Shown here piece after piece: positions 8,116-17,423 of a stretch of DNA of 35,711 nucleotides. Numbering within the stretch: position 1 is the stretch's first letter; each line of letters begins with the position of its first letter. The stretch is from assembly GCF_014696385.1 (NCBI RefSeq), contig NZ_JACJQB010000035.1, forward strand, positions 1 to 35,711, written 5' to 3'. The stretch comes from Pseudanabaena mucicola FACHB-723. Lineage in GTDB: Bacteria; Cyanobacteriota; Cyanobacteriia; Pseudanabaenales; Pseudanabaenaceae. The translations under genes and the position numbers were made by a program. Below the pieces are notes generated by a model. The model was not told where the DNA came from. It ran no database searches and was given only the letters and a program-made list of their open reading frames with translations.

Positions 8116-8820
8116 ATGCCACTACTCAATCGCAGGCACACAATCACCATGATTTCTAAAGTTTTATGTTGGTTTGGTTGTTTATGGGGAATTGCGATCG
8201 CAATTCCCACATCAGTTATTGCTGACCCAGATCGCGATCGCATTCAAACCCTCAATCGTCAACGCCTCATCGAAACCAATCGTTGTCAAGGCTGTGATTT
8301 ACGCAACACAGACTTAAATGGACTCAAGCTCATGGGTGCAGATCTGAGCAAGGCTAACCTTCAAGGCGCAAACCTCCGCAGTGCCGATCTCGAAGGCGCA
8401 AATTTAGAAGCCGCAACTCTCATCTACACTGATCTTAGTTATGCCAATCTGCGCCTTGCCAACTTCAGTCAAGCCAATTTGCAAGGAGCAAATCTCAGCA
8501 ATACCTATTTACTAGAGGCTTCCTTTCGTCAAAGTAATCTCGAATCCGCAAACCTAACCGATACCTATGGCGATGGTAATGTTGATGTGTTTACCTCAGT
8601 CCGTCAATTTGTCGACCTCACAGGGGCAAATTTACTCAAAGCAAACCTCACCAACGCCAAATTAGGCTTTGCCAATCTCGAAGGCGCAAATCTCAGCGAA
8701 GCAAATCTAGTTGATGCCAATCTTGAAAATTCGTCATTAACAAACATAAATTTACAAAACGCAAAGTTATGTAACACAATCCTTCAAGATGGCTCTACCA
8801 ATAACCAAAACTGTCGCTAG
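8116..8820 (+). CDS. Exported pentapeptide-repeat protein, paralog 1
   Basis: 234 residues. A signal peptide (hydrophobic WFGCLWGIAIAIPTSVIA) ends near residue 36. The in-frame ATG at 8149 would shorten only the n-region and is an equally good start. The mature part begins with a short charged helix, then NRCQGCDL, then a right-handed beta-helix of A(D/N)LxG/xA pentapeptides (ANLQGANL, ADLEGANLEA). The helix is interrupted around YGDGNVDVFTSVRQFVDL and ends in a cap LCNTILQDGSTNNQNC. The same CxxC start and C-terminal two-Cys cap occur in the proteins at 16825 and 23180, so these are paralogs. Likely lumenal or periplasmic. Biochemical function is unknown, as for most of the family. Confidence 0.9.
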   Translation: MPLLNRRHTITMISKVLCWFGCLWGIAIAIPTSVIADPDRDRIQTLNRQRLIETNRCQGCDLRNTDLNGLKLMGADLSKANLQGANLRSADLEGANLEAATLIYTDLSYANLRLANFSQANLQGANLSNTYLLEASFRQSNLESANLTDTYGDGNVDVFTSVRQFVDLTGANLLKANLTNAKLGFANLEGANLSEANLVDANLENSSLTNINLQNAKLCNTILQDGSTNNQNCR

Positions 8821-8972
8821 TAATAATCAAGATTTGGGCGAGATTTATTAAGAAGTTTTGACATCGTATTAACGATTCTCGAGATTAAACTTCTGTTTTT
8901 TGAACTAATTGTGCGAGAATACTGCCAGAGAATATATAAAGTTTACCCCAGTAAATTTAGAGGTGTTAAGCC

Positions 8973-11264
8973 ATGAAGTCCACTACCAAAAAGTCTTCTC
9001 AAATTGTGACTTCCGCGAAACCGACCACTCTAAATTTACAAACGAGACCTTTTACACCGCCTCAGACAGAAACATCTCCGATTAGCGAGAATGTCGAGAA
9101 TTCTCAAATAGAAGAATATCCATCTTCATCAGCAAACATTTTAGAAAGACTAATCTCTATACCAACAGCAGAGTCATCAACAAACACAATTCGTAAGAAG
9201 CACTTTACGTCATTTCGTTCTCAAAAGATGCCAATACAGGCAAAGCTGAATATTGGTGAACCAAATGACAAATATGAGCAGGAAGCTGATGCCACTGCCG
9301 CGAAGGTAGTGCAGCAAATTAATACCATCCCGCAGAATCAATCTGTCCAAAGACAAGACTCTATGGAAGAGGACGAGCTACACATGAAGCCAATCTCGAC
9401 TTTGCAAAGAGATGTAATGGAGGAAGAAGATGAATTACAGGCAAAGTCTTTAGTGCAGAGGCGAGAGAATCTTGACGGAGGCGAGGCATCAACGGATCTA
9501 GAGTCATCAATTCAAAGTGCAAGGGGTAGTGGTCAGCCTTTAGATGTTAATCTGCAAGCCAAGATGGGGCAAGCAATGGGGGCAGACTTTAGTGGGGTAA
9601 AAGTACATACTGATTCACAGTCTGATCAATTAAACAAGTCCATTCAGGCTAAAGCATTTACCACAGGACAAGACCTTTTCTTCCGTCAGGGCGAATATAA
9701 TCCAAGTAGTCGAGGTGGACAAGAATTAATCGCACATGAATTAACTCATGTGGTGCAGCAGAATAATGGGACTGTGAATCGAAAGTTGAAACAAAATTAT
9801 AGAGCCTCTCAAAATTCTAATGATTTATTGCAACGTCAAGCAAATCCTCATGCTTCTGGCTGTCCGTGCTCTTCTTGTGGATTCAAACTCCAAAAAAAGA
9901 GTATTAGTAGTAATAGTAACAATCTTCATGTATCACAGACAAATTCAAAACCTACCATTCAGAGAGGACTTTTCTCAAAAAAGACTGAACGAGAAAAATT
10001 TAATGGAAAAAAGTTTAAACTTCGGAACTGGCAACCTTCCACTGGGACTGGAAAGTTTGACGCAGACTATGATCCTAAAACTGGAAGTATGATAATTACT
10101 GTAAAAGTACATTTTAATTACCAAGACTCATCAGCATACAAACCAGATGCAACAAATGAAGCTGATACTGAATGGACTAAACAAGGGAAAGACGCGTGGT
10201 TTAATGAGTTTAAATCAGCAATTATGAGCAAATGGGGAAATATTAGTACAATTAGTTGTGATAAGGCTGGGTTTACGGATGTAGTTGTACAGCCAGTAGT
10301 AAGAGTTGTTCAAGCTAAAAAAGGTGATGCTCACTATGCATTGGATGTTACAAAAGCGTTTACTAAGAAAAAAGGAGGTATGCGAGCAGGAGGTTTTTCA
10401 GGACTAACTAGAGATGGCGGTGGAGCGTTTCAAGAGTTTGACACAAAAGATAAAATTAACGATCCTCAAGTTAAGCAGCACCTTGCCCCTACCGAAAAAA
10501 CGACCAATATTAAACCAGCATATGAGCGAGATCGTGAACGATTGCTTAAGAAGTTAGCAAATGCCGCTCCTGTTGTATTCAATTCAAAAACCTCTAAATT
10601 TGCAGTGGGAATGGAAGCTCAGCTGAAAAATACTGCTCAAGACCTAGCATCTCTACGTAAGGACAGTGCACTAGCACATCTACACCCTCTATCAATTGAT
10701 GTGACTCTAGGATCACGCGAAGGTACTGGGCTAATCGGTTCGCGTAAGTTTGCAGTTGACAAAGTTCTCAGTGATTCTGGAGTACAACAACCAACTACGG
10801 CTAAGCAAGCTATGGGCGTAATAGGTAGTAGTGCAAAATTGGAAGCTCCTGATACCCCTAACACACTAACGCAATACGAACAGAATTGGAGTCGTATTAC
10901 TGCCGCACATGAATTTGGACACATGATTGGATTGCTTGATGAATACTGTCCTGCTGTATCACCTGATTTACTTCTCAAGATGGTTAATGAAGGAAAGATT
11001 GCTAACACAGAAACAACACTGTCTGGATATGCACAAGGTAAAAAAGGTCAAAATGAGAGTCAGCAAACTGGCTATTCAAAATTATTGGACAAGACTGGAT
11101 TAGAAACACCTACTTGGGCTAGACCAGAAGCCAATCAAGATGAAAAAAGCACTAGCCTAATGAGTGGAGGATTTGAAGTTTTAAAACAACATTATGTAAC
11201 TTTATGGGAAGCTTTAACTGTCATGACAAAAGATTTTGTGCCAGATACAAATTGGAAGCTCTAA
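8973..11264 (+). CDS. DUF4157 (eCIS core) protein with C-terminal HExxH metalloprotease-like domain; candidate CIS cargo
   Basis: 763 residues, well-placed start (GAGG about 8 nt before the ATG). Residues 1-85 are Ser/Thr/Pro-rich. A QR-motif linker follows (SVQRQ, TLQRD, LVQRR) with acidic EEDEL blocks. A DUF4157 domain then spans about 190-262 with the signature VHTDS, AKAFTTGQDLFFRQGEY and AHELTHVVQQ (HELTH at 255-259). A second QR linker contains CPCSSC. The ~430-residue C-terminal part holds HEFGHMIGLLDEY at 646-658, an extended zinc-metallopeptidase motif. DUF4157 is a hallmark of proteins encoded with extracellular contractile injection systems and often heads toxin or effector polypeptides. 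I infer a cargo whose C-terminal part is the protease. No signal peptide. The gene is monocistronic-looking, between a pentapeptide gene and a nucleotidase. Confidence 0.85.
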   Translation: MKSTTKKSSQIVTSAKPTTLNLQTRPFTPPQTETSPISENVENSQIEEYPSSSANILERLISIPTAESSTNTIRKKHFTSFRSQKMPIQAKLNIGEPNDKYEQEADATAAKVVQQINTIPQNQSVQRQDSMEEDELHMKPISTLQRDVMEEEDELQAKSLVQRRENLDGGEASTDLESSIQSARGSGQPLDVNLQAKMGQAMGADFSGVKVHTDSQSDQLNKSIQAKAFTTGQDLFFRQGEYNPSSRGGQELIAHELTHVVQQNNGTVNRKLKQNYRASQNSNDLLQRQANPHASGCPCSSCGFKLQKKSISSNSNNLHVSQTNSKPTIQRGLFSKKTEREKFNGKKFKLRNWQPSTGTGKFDADYDPKTGSMIITVKVHFNYQDSSAYKPDATNEADTEWTKQGKDAWFNEFKSAIMSKWGNISTISCDKAGFTDVVVQPVVRVVQAKKGDAHYALDVTKAFTKKKGGMRAGGFSGLTRDGGGAFQEFDTKDKINDPQVKQHLAPTEKTTNIKPAYERDRERLLKKLANAAPVVFNSKTSKFAVGMEAQLKNTAQDLASLRKDSALAHLHPLSIDVTLGSREGTGLIGSRKFAVDKVLSDSGVQQPTTAKQAMGVIGSSAKLEAPDTPNTLTQYEQNWSRITAAHEFGHMIGLLDEYCPAVSPDLLLKMVNEGKIANTETTLSGYAQGKKGQNESQQTGYSKLLDKTGLETPTWARPEANQDEKSTSLMSGGFEVLKQHYVTLWEALTVMTKDFVPDTNWKL

Positions 11265-11420
11265 AATCAATCAGATTATAAGTAGATCAGCAAAAGAAAC
11301 CTGTAAATGCCCAGATTTCCAACTTTTTATAGGCTAGCAAAGACAATTGCAAATTCACAAGAAAGTCAGGAATCTTGATCTTTCCTTTTTAAGTTTTCTC
11401 ATGTCTAGCCACTTATTTAG

Positions 11421-13076
11421 ATGATGAAATCTAATACAAATATTGCTCTCAATGACTGGAAAGAAAAGATGTACATCAAAAAATATTGGCGAAGTCTTTT
11501 CATTTTTAGTGTTGCTTTACTCACTGCGATCGCAATTCCTGCATGGCTAGACATGGCTGCACAGGAAAATCGATTTGCGTTACGGATATTGCATACCAAC
11601 GATCATCATGCCCATCTAGAGCCGAGCAAATTTGGCGATCGCAATTTGGGTGGGATAGCGCGTCGGCGCACTTTGATTGAGCAGATTCGTAATGAAAGTA
11701 AAAACAGCCAAGAAGCATTGCTACTAATGGATGCAGGGGATATCTTTCAGGGAACTTTGTACTTCAATCAATACCTAGGTCAAGCAGATCTAGATTTTTA
11801 TAATGCCCTTGCCTATGATGTCGGCACAATTGGCAATCACGAATTTGATCGCGGACAACAGGTACTTGCTGATTTTTTAGCCAAAGCCAAGTTTCCAATT
11901 ATCTCCGCCAATCTTGACATTGACCGTACATCACCACTGCATAACCGTATTCGTCCTTGGCATATCCTCAAGGTGCAGGGACAGAAGATCGGTGTGTTTG
12001 GGCTGACCACTCCTGATACAGCGATTTTGGCAAATGTTGGTGAAGGCGTAAAGTTTACTGACCCGATCGCCGCCGCTAGGCAAGCTGTCCAAGCGCTCAA
12101 GCAACAGGGCATTAATAAAATTGTGGCGCTTACCCACCTTGGCTTTGATGAGGATCTGGCACTGGCAAAACAAGTCACTGACATTGATATCATCATCGGC
12201 GGTCACAGTCATACTCCCGTGGGCAATATCACCAACGCCGAACATCCCTATCCATTAGTGGAACAAAGTGCCAACAGAAACCCTGTATTAGTGGTGACGG
12301 ATTGGGAATGGGGCAAATATTTAGGTGACTTGTCAGTACGTTTTGATGGCAACGGCAAACTGATTGCTTGGGCAGGTAAGCCCCATGCTGTAGAGATGAG
12401 AATTACTCCCGATCGCGAATTTGAGGACAAGCTCAAAGCCTATGCCGCGCCCATAGAATCATTACGGCAGCAAGTGATTGGTCAGTCATTAGTAGAACTT
12501 GATGGAGATCGGATCAAAATGCGAACTGAGGAAACGAGTTTAGGGAACTTGATTGCCGATGCTGTTTTAGCGAAGACTAGACTTGATCGGGTGCAGGTGG
12601 CTTTGGTCAATGCTGGCGGGATTCGCAACAGTTTACCAAAGGGCAACATTACAATGGGAAATGTTTTGGAAGTTCTTCCCTTTGGCAACACCATCACTCG
12701 TATTGACTTGACTGGTAAGCAATTACAAGAAGCTCTAGAAAATGGCGTGAGTTTAGCGGAGCAGGGAGAAGGAAGATTTCCACAGGTTGCAGGTTTACGT
12801 TTTGAGTGGAATCGCAAACTTGCCGCAGGTAATCGTGTGACTAAGATCGAAGTTAAAGATGAATTAGGTAAATTTGAACTGCTCAATCCTAAAGTAACCT
12901 ATCGCATTGCTACAAATAACTTTTTAGCTTCTGGTGGTGATGGCTATAGTATGCTTTCAAAGGGCAAAAATTTACTAGAAACTGGTTATCTACTATCGGA
13001 TGCGATCGCAGAATATATTAGCGCCAACTCACCTTTGCAAGTAAAAACTGAGCAACGGATTGTTAGCCGCCCCTAA
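11421..13076 (+). CDS. Exported 5'-nucleotidase / UshA-like metallophosphoesterase
   Basis: 551 residues. The reading frame opens with ATGATG at 11421. The ATG at 11469 (MYIKKYWRSLF), preceded by a purine-rich GGAAAGAAAAG, is the likelier start and gives a clean signal peptide (LFIFSVALLTAIAIPAWLDMA). The catalytic domain shows the calcineurin-like metal motifs LHTNDHHAH, DAGDIFQGT, GNHEFD, THLGFDED and GGHSHTP. The C-terminal 5'-nucleotidase domain shows NAGGIRNSL, LPFGNT and NNFLASGGDGY. The family hydrolyses nucleotides or sugar nucleotides outside the cytoplasm to release phosphate. It lies 12 bp before hypE, so the two may be cotranscribed, although no functional link is known. Confidence 0.93.
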   Translation: MMKSNTNIALNDWKEKMYIKKYWRSLFIFSVALLTAIAIPAWLDMAAQENRFALRILHTNDHHAHLEPSKFGDRNLGGIARRRTLIEQIRNESKNSQEALLLMDAGDIFQGTLYFNQYLGQADLDFYNALAYDVGTIGNHEFDRGQQVLADFLAKAKFPIISANLDIDRTSPLHNRIRPWHILKVQGQKIGVFGLTTPDTAILANVGEGVKFTDPIAAARQAVQALKQQGINKIVALTHLGFDEDLALAKQVTDIDIIIGGHSHTPVGNITNAEHPYPLVEQSANRNPVLVVTDWEWGKYLGDLSVRFDGNGKLIAWAGKPHAVEMRITPDREFEDKLKAYAAPIESLRQQVIGQSLVELDGDRIKMRTEETSLGNLIADAVLAKTRLDRVQVALVNAGGIRNSLPKGNITMGNVLEVLPFGNTITRIDLTGKQLQEALENGVSLAEQGEGRFPQVAGLRFEWNRKLAAGNRVTKIEVKDELGKFELLNPKVTYRIATNNFLASGGDGYSMLSKGKNLLETGYLLSDAIAEYISANSPLQVKTEQRIVSRP

Positions 13077-13088
13077 ATTACCAACACC

Positions 13089-14147
13089 ATGTCCCTAGAA
13101 CAAATGTCCTGCCCGATCGCAATTTCGCAATACCCACATGTTCTCTTGGCGCATGGTGGTGGTGGCAGATTAACGCATCAGCTCATATCTGAAATATTTG
13201 CCCCGATATTCTCGATGGGCGATCGCGCTCAACAGGATGCAGCGATCTTGGCAATTCCCCACCAAAAATTAGCTTTTACGACGGATTCCTATGTGGTGCA
13301 GCCGCTCTTTTTTGCAGGAGGGGATATTGGCACTTTGGCAGTAAATGGAACTGTCAATGATTTGGCAATGATGGGGGCAAAACCTTTGTATCTGAGCGCA
13401 GGGCTGATTATTGAAGAAGGTTTACCGATGGAAACACTCTGGCGAGTTGCCCAATCGATGCGCCGCGCCGCCGATCTAGCGGGGGTGCAGATTGTTACGG
13501 GGGACACAAAGGTAGTTGATCGAGGTAAGGGGGATGGAATTTTTATCAATACATCGGGAATTGGGACAATTGTCACGGATTTAGAAATTGCGCCGCCATC
13601 GATAAGGGAAGGGGATGTAATTCTTTTGAATGGAGATTTGGGCAGGCATGGCATCGCAATTATGGCGGCGCGGCAAGGGCTGGAGTTTGAGACAGAAATT
13701 GAGAGCGACTGTATGGATTTGTCACAGTTGGTGATGGCAATGTTAGAGGGTGGTGTGGAGATTCATGCGATGCGTGACCTCACCCGTGGCGGCTTGGCAA
13801 CTGCCTTAAATGAATTGGCAAGTACCACAAATTTGAGTATCACCATTGAAGAAACTGCTATCGCAGTACAGGACGATGTACAAGCAGTTTGTGAAATTTT
13901 GGGACTTGATCCGCTATATGTGGCTAATGAGGGTAGATTTATCGCATTTGTACCTGAGTCGGCGGTGGAAAGTGCGATCGCAATTGCGCGAAGGTTCCCC
14001 CAAGCAGGCGGAGCAATGCGGGTGATTGGGCAGGTTAACAAGCCTAATGTGTCGAGCAGTAAAGCGCTAGTTACTTTACAGGGCAAGCTGGGGATGAGTC
14101 GGATTTTGAGTATGCTCAGTGGTGAGCAGTTGCCACGGATTTGCTAG
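13089..14147 (+). CDS. hypE: Hydrogenase maturation factor HypE
   Basis: 352 residues, the usual HypE length. It shows [54 protein letters not shown] and [19 protein letters not shown], the AIR-synthase-like ATP-dependent fold. The invariant C-terminal tail PRIC is present. In the known pathway HypF carbamoylates this terminal Cys and HypE dehydrates it to thiocyanate, providing the CN ligands of the NiFe-hydrogenase iron. It starts 12 bp after the nucleotidase gene and converges on hypC (4-bp gap). The substrate-handling Cys is intact, so it is predicted functional. Confidence 0.96.
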   Translation: MSLEQMSCPIAISQYPHVLLAHGGGGRLTHQLISEIFAPIFSMGDRAQQDAAILAIPHQKLAFTTDSYVVQPLFFAGGDIGTLAVNGTVNDLAMMGAKPLYLSAGLIIEEGLPMETLWRVAQSMRRAADLAGVQIVTGDTKVVDRGKGDGIFINTSGIGTIVTDLEIAPPSIREGDVILLNGDLGRHGIAIMAARQGLEFETEIESDCMDLSQLVMAMLEGGVEIHAMRDLTRGGLATALNELASTTNLSITIEETAIAVQDDVQAVCEILGLDPLYVANEGRFIAFVPESAVESAIAIARRFPQAGGAMRVIGQVNKPNVSSSKALVTLQGKLGMSRILSMLSGEQLPRIC

Positions 14148-14151
14148 ACAG

Positions 14152-14382
14152 TTAGCCGATTGCTTGCAAATCCTGTAAATCAAGTAAGGTTTGCTCTGCC
14201 TCAGCAGGATCGACAACGGCGATCGCAACTCCTGCATGGATAATTGCATAATCGCCGATTTGCGCTTCGGGAAGATAGGCAAGATTAACGTCCTTGAGTA
14301 CGCCGCTAAAGCTAACTTTTCCCGATCGCATCAGATCTTCACCTTGAATCGAAATAATTTTTCCGGGGATGGCTAAACACAT
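14152..14382 (-). CDS. hypC: Hydrogenase assembly chaperone HypC
   Basis: 76 residues starting at the ATG 14382, giving the family-defining N-terminus MCLAIPGKI, whose Cys2 (exposed after Met removal) binds the iron centre and HypD. A longer in-frame start at 14445 would bury this Cys behind 21 residues and run into a hairpin, so it is rejected. The rest shows the beta-barrel pattern VSFSGVLKDVNLAYLPEAQIGDYAIIHAG followed by a C-terminal helix. It lies 78 bp downstream of hypF on the same strand with a large hairpin in the gap. hypA, hypB and hypD are not in the window. Confidence 0.94.
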   Translation of the reverse strand: MCLAIPGKIISIQGEDLMRSGKVSFSGVLKDVNLAYLPEAQIGDYAIIHAGVAIAVVDPAEAEQTLLDLQDLQAIG

Positions 14383-14410
14383 AGTTTCTATCTCTTTATT
14401 TTTAAAAGAA

Positions 14411-14451
14411 AAGTTTTTGAAAGCGCCACGAAGCGGCGCTTTCAAAAACTT
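14411..14451. repeat. Long perfect hairpin in the hypF-hypC gap (palindromic repeat family)
   Basis: Seventeen-base perfect inverted arms (14411-14427 and 14435-14451) around a 7-base loop. The inner core AAAGCGCC...GGCGCTTT recurs in the element at 17780-17829, while the outer arms differ. It could attenuate hypC or act as a terminator after hypF (U-rich side AAAACTTTT on the minus strand). It looks like one copy of a dispersed palindromic repeat. Confidence 0.8.
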
Positions 14452-14460
14452 CTCTAGGTT

Positions 14461-16779
14461 TTAAGTCAGCACTTTGCGCTGCATTACTGCCATGATTTGC
14501 CCTACCGCAAGCCCGCCATCATTAGGTGAAATCTGTTGATGGGTATAGGTTCTAAAACCTGCTTGCTGTAATTTTTGGATCGCTCTTTCCGTTAAATAAC
14601 GATTCTGAAAACAGCCTCCTGTTAAGACAACTTGCACGATGCCGATTTGTTTGGCAATTTGGACAATGACTTCCACTAAAGAATTATGGAATTTTATGGC
14701 AATTATTGCGATCTCAATTTGATTTTGTCTATTTTCTAAGATAGATGTAATCAAGCTAGTCCAGCCAATTTCACCGTTATTCTTAACATCTAATGGATAG
14801 AATTCATCCAAATCCAAATCACCGCTAAGATCCTCTAGGGCAATGGCAGCTTGACCTTCAAAACTAGCCCTGTGACAGACATCTAACAAAGAAGCAACCG
14901 CATCAAATAAGCGTCCCATGCTCGAAGTTTGCGGCATAGTCGGTTGTTTTTTTAATATTTGACGAAACATCCTTAACTCAGAACTAGAGAAGGTTGCCAA
15001 CACCATCTGGACTGTTGAATCCTCCTGCTCCCAAAGACTCTCCCCAAATATTTCCCATAACATCGCTAAGGCGACCCGTCTTGGTTCTTTGGCTGCCCGA
15101 TCGCCGCCTAGCAAGGGAAACTTTCGCAAATGGGCAACTCGCTCAAATCCTGTCTGGGTAATCTTCAGGAACTCACCACCCCAAATTGTGCTATCGACTC
15201 CGTAGCCTGTGCCATCCCATGCGATACCTAATACGGGCGGTTGCATCTGTCGGTCTGCCATCGCCGCCAACACATGGGCGTAATGATGCTGCACAGGAAT
15301 TAAGGGAATCCCTAGATCTTGGGCTAATTGCCTTGCATATTGGCTAGAAAGATAGTCTGGATGAGCATCACAGGCGATTACATCTGGTTGAAATTCGTAG
15401 GCATCACTCAAACGCTGGATAATCTTTTGGAAATGATCAAAGGCTTTGGTCGTCTCCAAATCACCAATATGTTGACTGAGAATAATTGCATTATTGATGG
15501 AAATTGCGATCGCATTTTTAAGATGACCACCCACCGCTAAAATCTGGGGATCTTCTGTATGGGAATCTAAATATCCATGCTCAAAGTTTAGGGGTGCAGG
15601 TGCATAACCCCTAGCTCTTCGCAAGATTACAGGCTGATCATTAATCACACGCACTACAGAGTCATCAACGGGCTGGGCTATATCGCGATTATGTACCAAG
15701 AAAAAATCGGCAATATTACCTAAATTTGCGATCACTTCTTGATTGTCAATACAAATTGGCTCACTGGCAAGATTGCCACTAGTAGCAATGATCGGAATTT
15801 GCAATTCTGCTAAGAGTAAATAGTGAAGCGGCGTATAGGGCAGCATCGCACCGATCGATCGATTGCCAGAAATAAGTGGATGATTGTCCTTGTTTAACTT
15901 CCGCAAAAGAACGATCGGAGCCTCTGGAGCAGTTAATAATTGCCCCTCCAATGCAGAGACTTGGCAATCAGTTTGGATATATTCCAAACTGGGATACATC
16001 ACGGCAAAGGGTTTGTGGGGACGTTGTTTTCGCGATCGCAATTGGGCAATTGCCAGATCATTGGTGGCATCCACCACAAGTTGAAATCCTCCCAATCCCT
16101 TAATTGCTAAGATCTTACCCGCGCGAATCTCTTGGACAGTAATTAATAAAGCATGATTGCCCGTAGCAATGACTTGCCCATGACGATCCCATAGTGCCAA
16201 TTGGGGGCCACATCTCGGACAAGCATTGGGCTGAGCTTGAAAACGCCGATCTAGGGGATGATCATATTCAGCTTGGCAATCGGCACACATCACAAATTTA
16301 CCCATGGTCGTATGGTGGCGATCGTAGGGAAGGGCGGTAATAATGCTATAGCGGGAGCCGCAGTTAGTGCAGTTGGTAAAAGGATAGCGATAGCGACGAT
16401 TTAACGGGTTAAAGATATCCTGTACACAATCATCACAGGTGGCCAGATCGGGTAGAATCACCACCGTTTTCCTTGATGAGTGATCTGTAGACTCATGGAT
16501 CTCAAAACTTTGATAATAGGCAGGTGCAGACCATTCTTGGGTGATTTTGTGAATTTGCGATCGCACAGGTTTTTCAGTGGGCAATCTTGCCAAAAATAGT
16601 TCTAATTGTAGCTGAGTCCCTTCAACAACAACCGTTACCCCCTGAGCATTATTATTCACCCATCCCCGCAGTTGCAATTCCATCGCCAAGCGATATATAA
16701 ATGGACGAAAACCAACTCCCTGAACTGCTCCAGATATCTGTAATGTCAAGCTCTTTAACTGGCTCTGATGGGGAAGCAT
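14461..16779 (-). CDS. hypF: Carbamoyltransferase HypF
   Basis: 772 residues, the full family length. The N-terminal acylphosphatase domain (about 8-95) has the motif GVGFRPFIYRLA. Two zinc fingers follow (Cys115/118/137/140 and Cys165/168/187/190, CDDC..CTNC and CADC..CPRC). A YrdC/Sua5-like domain spans about 210-390, and a Kae1-like carbamoyltransferase domain with HHYAHVLAAM and GIAWDGTGYG makes up the rest, ending with VLTGGCFQN. HypF makes carbamoyl-AMP from carbamoyl phosphate and ATP and transfers it to the HypE C-terminal Cys. All domains and key Cys are present. Upstream it diverges from a pentapeptide gene with only 45 bp between starts. Confidence 0.97.
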   Translation of the reverse strand: MLPHQSQLKSLTLQISGAVQGVGFRPFIYRLAMELQLRGWVNNNAQGVTVVVEGTQLQLELFLARLPTEKPVRSQIHKITQEWSAPAYYQSFEIHESTDHSSRKTVVILPDLATCDDCVQDIFNPLNRRYRYPFTNCTNCGSRYSIITALPYDRHHTTMGKFVMCADCQAEYDHPLDRRFQAQPNACPRCGPQLALWDRHGQVIATGNHALLITVQEIRAGKILAIKGLGGFQLVVDATNDLAIAQLRSRKQRPHKPFAVMYPSLEYIQTDCQVSALEGQLLTAPEAPIVLLRKLNKDNHPLISGNRSIGAMLPYTPLHYLLLAELQIPIIATSGNLASEPICIDNQEVIANLGNIADFFLVHNRDIAQPVDDSVVRVINDQPVILRRARGYAPAPLNFEHGYLDSHTEDPQILAVGGHLKNAIAISINNAIILSQHIGDLETTKAFDHFQKIIQRLSDAYEFQPDVIACDAHPDYLSSQYARQLAQDLGIPLIPVQHHYAHVLAAMADRQMQPPVLGIAWDGTGYGVDSTIWGGEFLKITQTGFERVAHLRKFPLLGGDRAAKEPRRVALAMLWEIFGESLWEQEDSTVQMVLATFSSSELRMFRQILKKQPTMPQTSSMGRLFDAVASLLDVCHRASFEGQAAIALEDLSGDLDLDEFYPLDVKNNGEIGWTSLITSILENRQNQIEIAIIAIKFHNSLVEVIVQIAKQIGIVQVVLTGGCFQNRYLTERAIQKLQQAGFRTYTHQQISPNDGGLAVGQIMAVMQRKVLT

Positions 16780-16824
16780 GGGCTTAAAATATTGACAATG
16801 AGTAAAGGCGCGGGATGATTAATT

Positions 16825-17283
16825 ATGAAAGAATATTGGTTTAGCGCGATCGCAATTTCTGTTTGTCTCGCATTACCAAATGGCGAAACTGCGATCGCAA
16901 ATCCTGTTAATCAATTACTAGAGACTAGAGCCTGTCCAGAATGTGAGCTAAGTAATGCCAATCTAGTTGAGGCGAAACTCAATGGCGCAAACTTAAGCTT
17001 AGCCAAAATGCGGGCTGCCAATTTTCAAAAAGCGAATTTAATCGGCGCAAACCTGATCGGCGCTTATCTCAAGGATGCCAACTTTGAAGGGGCAAATTTA
17101 CGCTGGGCAAACTTTACCAATGCCGATTTAGAGAATGTCAACTTTCAGGGAGCCGATTTGCGGGGGGCGAGATTTAACTCGGCGCTCCTCAAAGATGTCA
17201 ATACCAAAACCAGCAAATTTTGCCGCACGATCATGACCGATGGCAAGCTGAATAATCGTGATTGTCGTCTGTCAGGGGATTAG
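16825..17283 (+). CDS. Exported pentapeptide-repeat protein, paralog 2
   Basis: 152 residues. A signal peptide (WFSAIAISVCLALPNGETAIA) ends near residue 26. The mature part has LLETRACPECELSNANL, about ten pentapeptides (ANLSLA, ANLIGANLIGA, ANFEGANLRWA) and the cap FCRTIMTDGKLNNRDC. It is the shortest of the three paralogs, essentially one uninterrupted beta-helix between the two Cys pairs. Its TAG at 17281-17283 overlaps the minus-strand stop of the DUF6760-like frame (17280-17282), so the two genes converge with interlocked stops. The upstream region to hypF is only 45 bp, leaving little room for two separate promoters. Confidence 0.9.
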   Translation: MKEYWFSAIAISVCLALPNGETAIANPVNQLLETRACPECELSNANLVEAKLNGANLSLAKMRAANFQKANLIGANLIGAYLKDANFEGANLRWANFTNADLENVNFQGADLRGARFNSALLKDVNTKTSKFCRTIMTDGKLNNRDCRLSGD

Positions 17284-17423
17284 CGCAGTCGCATAATCTC
17301 ATTAACCCAGCGCAATCGCTCAGCATGGCTCAGATTCAGAACATCTTCCCTTGACCAATGGAAGTAAAAAGCAATAAAGGCTACCTCCTCATATAACCGA
17401 TCTGAGGGGTAGCCTATGACTCC
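17280..17423 (-). CDS. DUF6760-like frame, reached by -1 frameshift from the tail assembly chaperone
   Basis: This short frame encodes GVIGYPSDRLYEEVAFIAFY, continuing FHWSREDVLNL..ERLRWVNEI, 47 residues with the recognisable pattern of the DUF6760 small proteins found in CIS loci. I walked upstream codon by codon (GTC GGA GGG GGC TAC AAC TGT AAA CAA ACC GCA AGT) and found neither ATG, GTG nor TTG. The only in-frame ATG is four codons from the end. The frame is -1 relative to the overlapping tail chaperone, whose UAG lies at 17416-17414. Translation by -1 slippage at the G run would give a 145-residue fusion (98 chaperone residues plus 47). The alternatives are a start at a non-canonical codon or a decayed start. 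Confidence 0.75.
   Translation of the reverse strand, partial: GVIGYPSDRLYEEVAFIAFYFHWSREDVLNLSHAERLRWVNEIMRLR

Noticed and set aside
8858-8890. Promoter for the DUF4157 gene based on TTGACA at 8858
   Set aside because: No acceptable -10 element lies 16-19 bases downstream; start of transcription cannot be placed.
14383-14445. Longer start for HypC
   Set aside because: HypC function needs the N-terminal MCLAIPGKI with Cys2; the extension also enters the hairpin at 14411-14451.
16792-16820. Promoter TTGACA-17-ATGATT ahead of the second pentapeptide gene
   Set aside because: It would start transcription at or after the ATG, so it would need a leaderless message; too weak to list.
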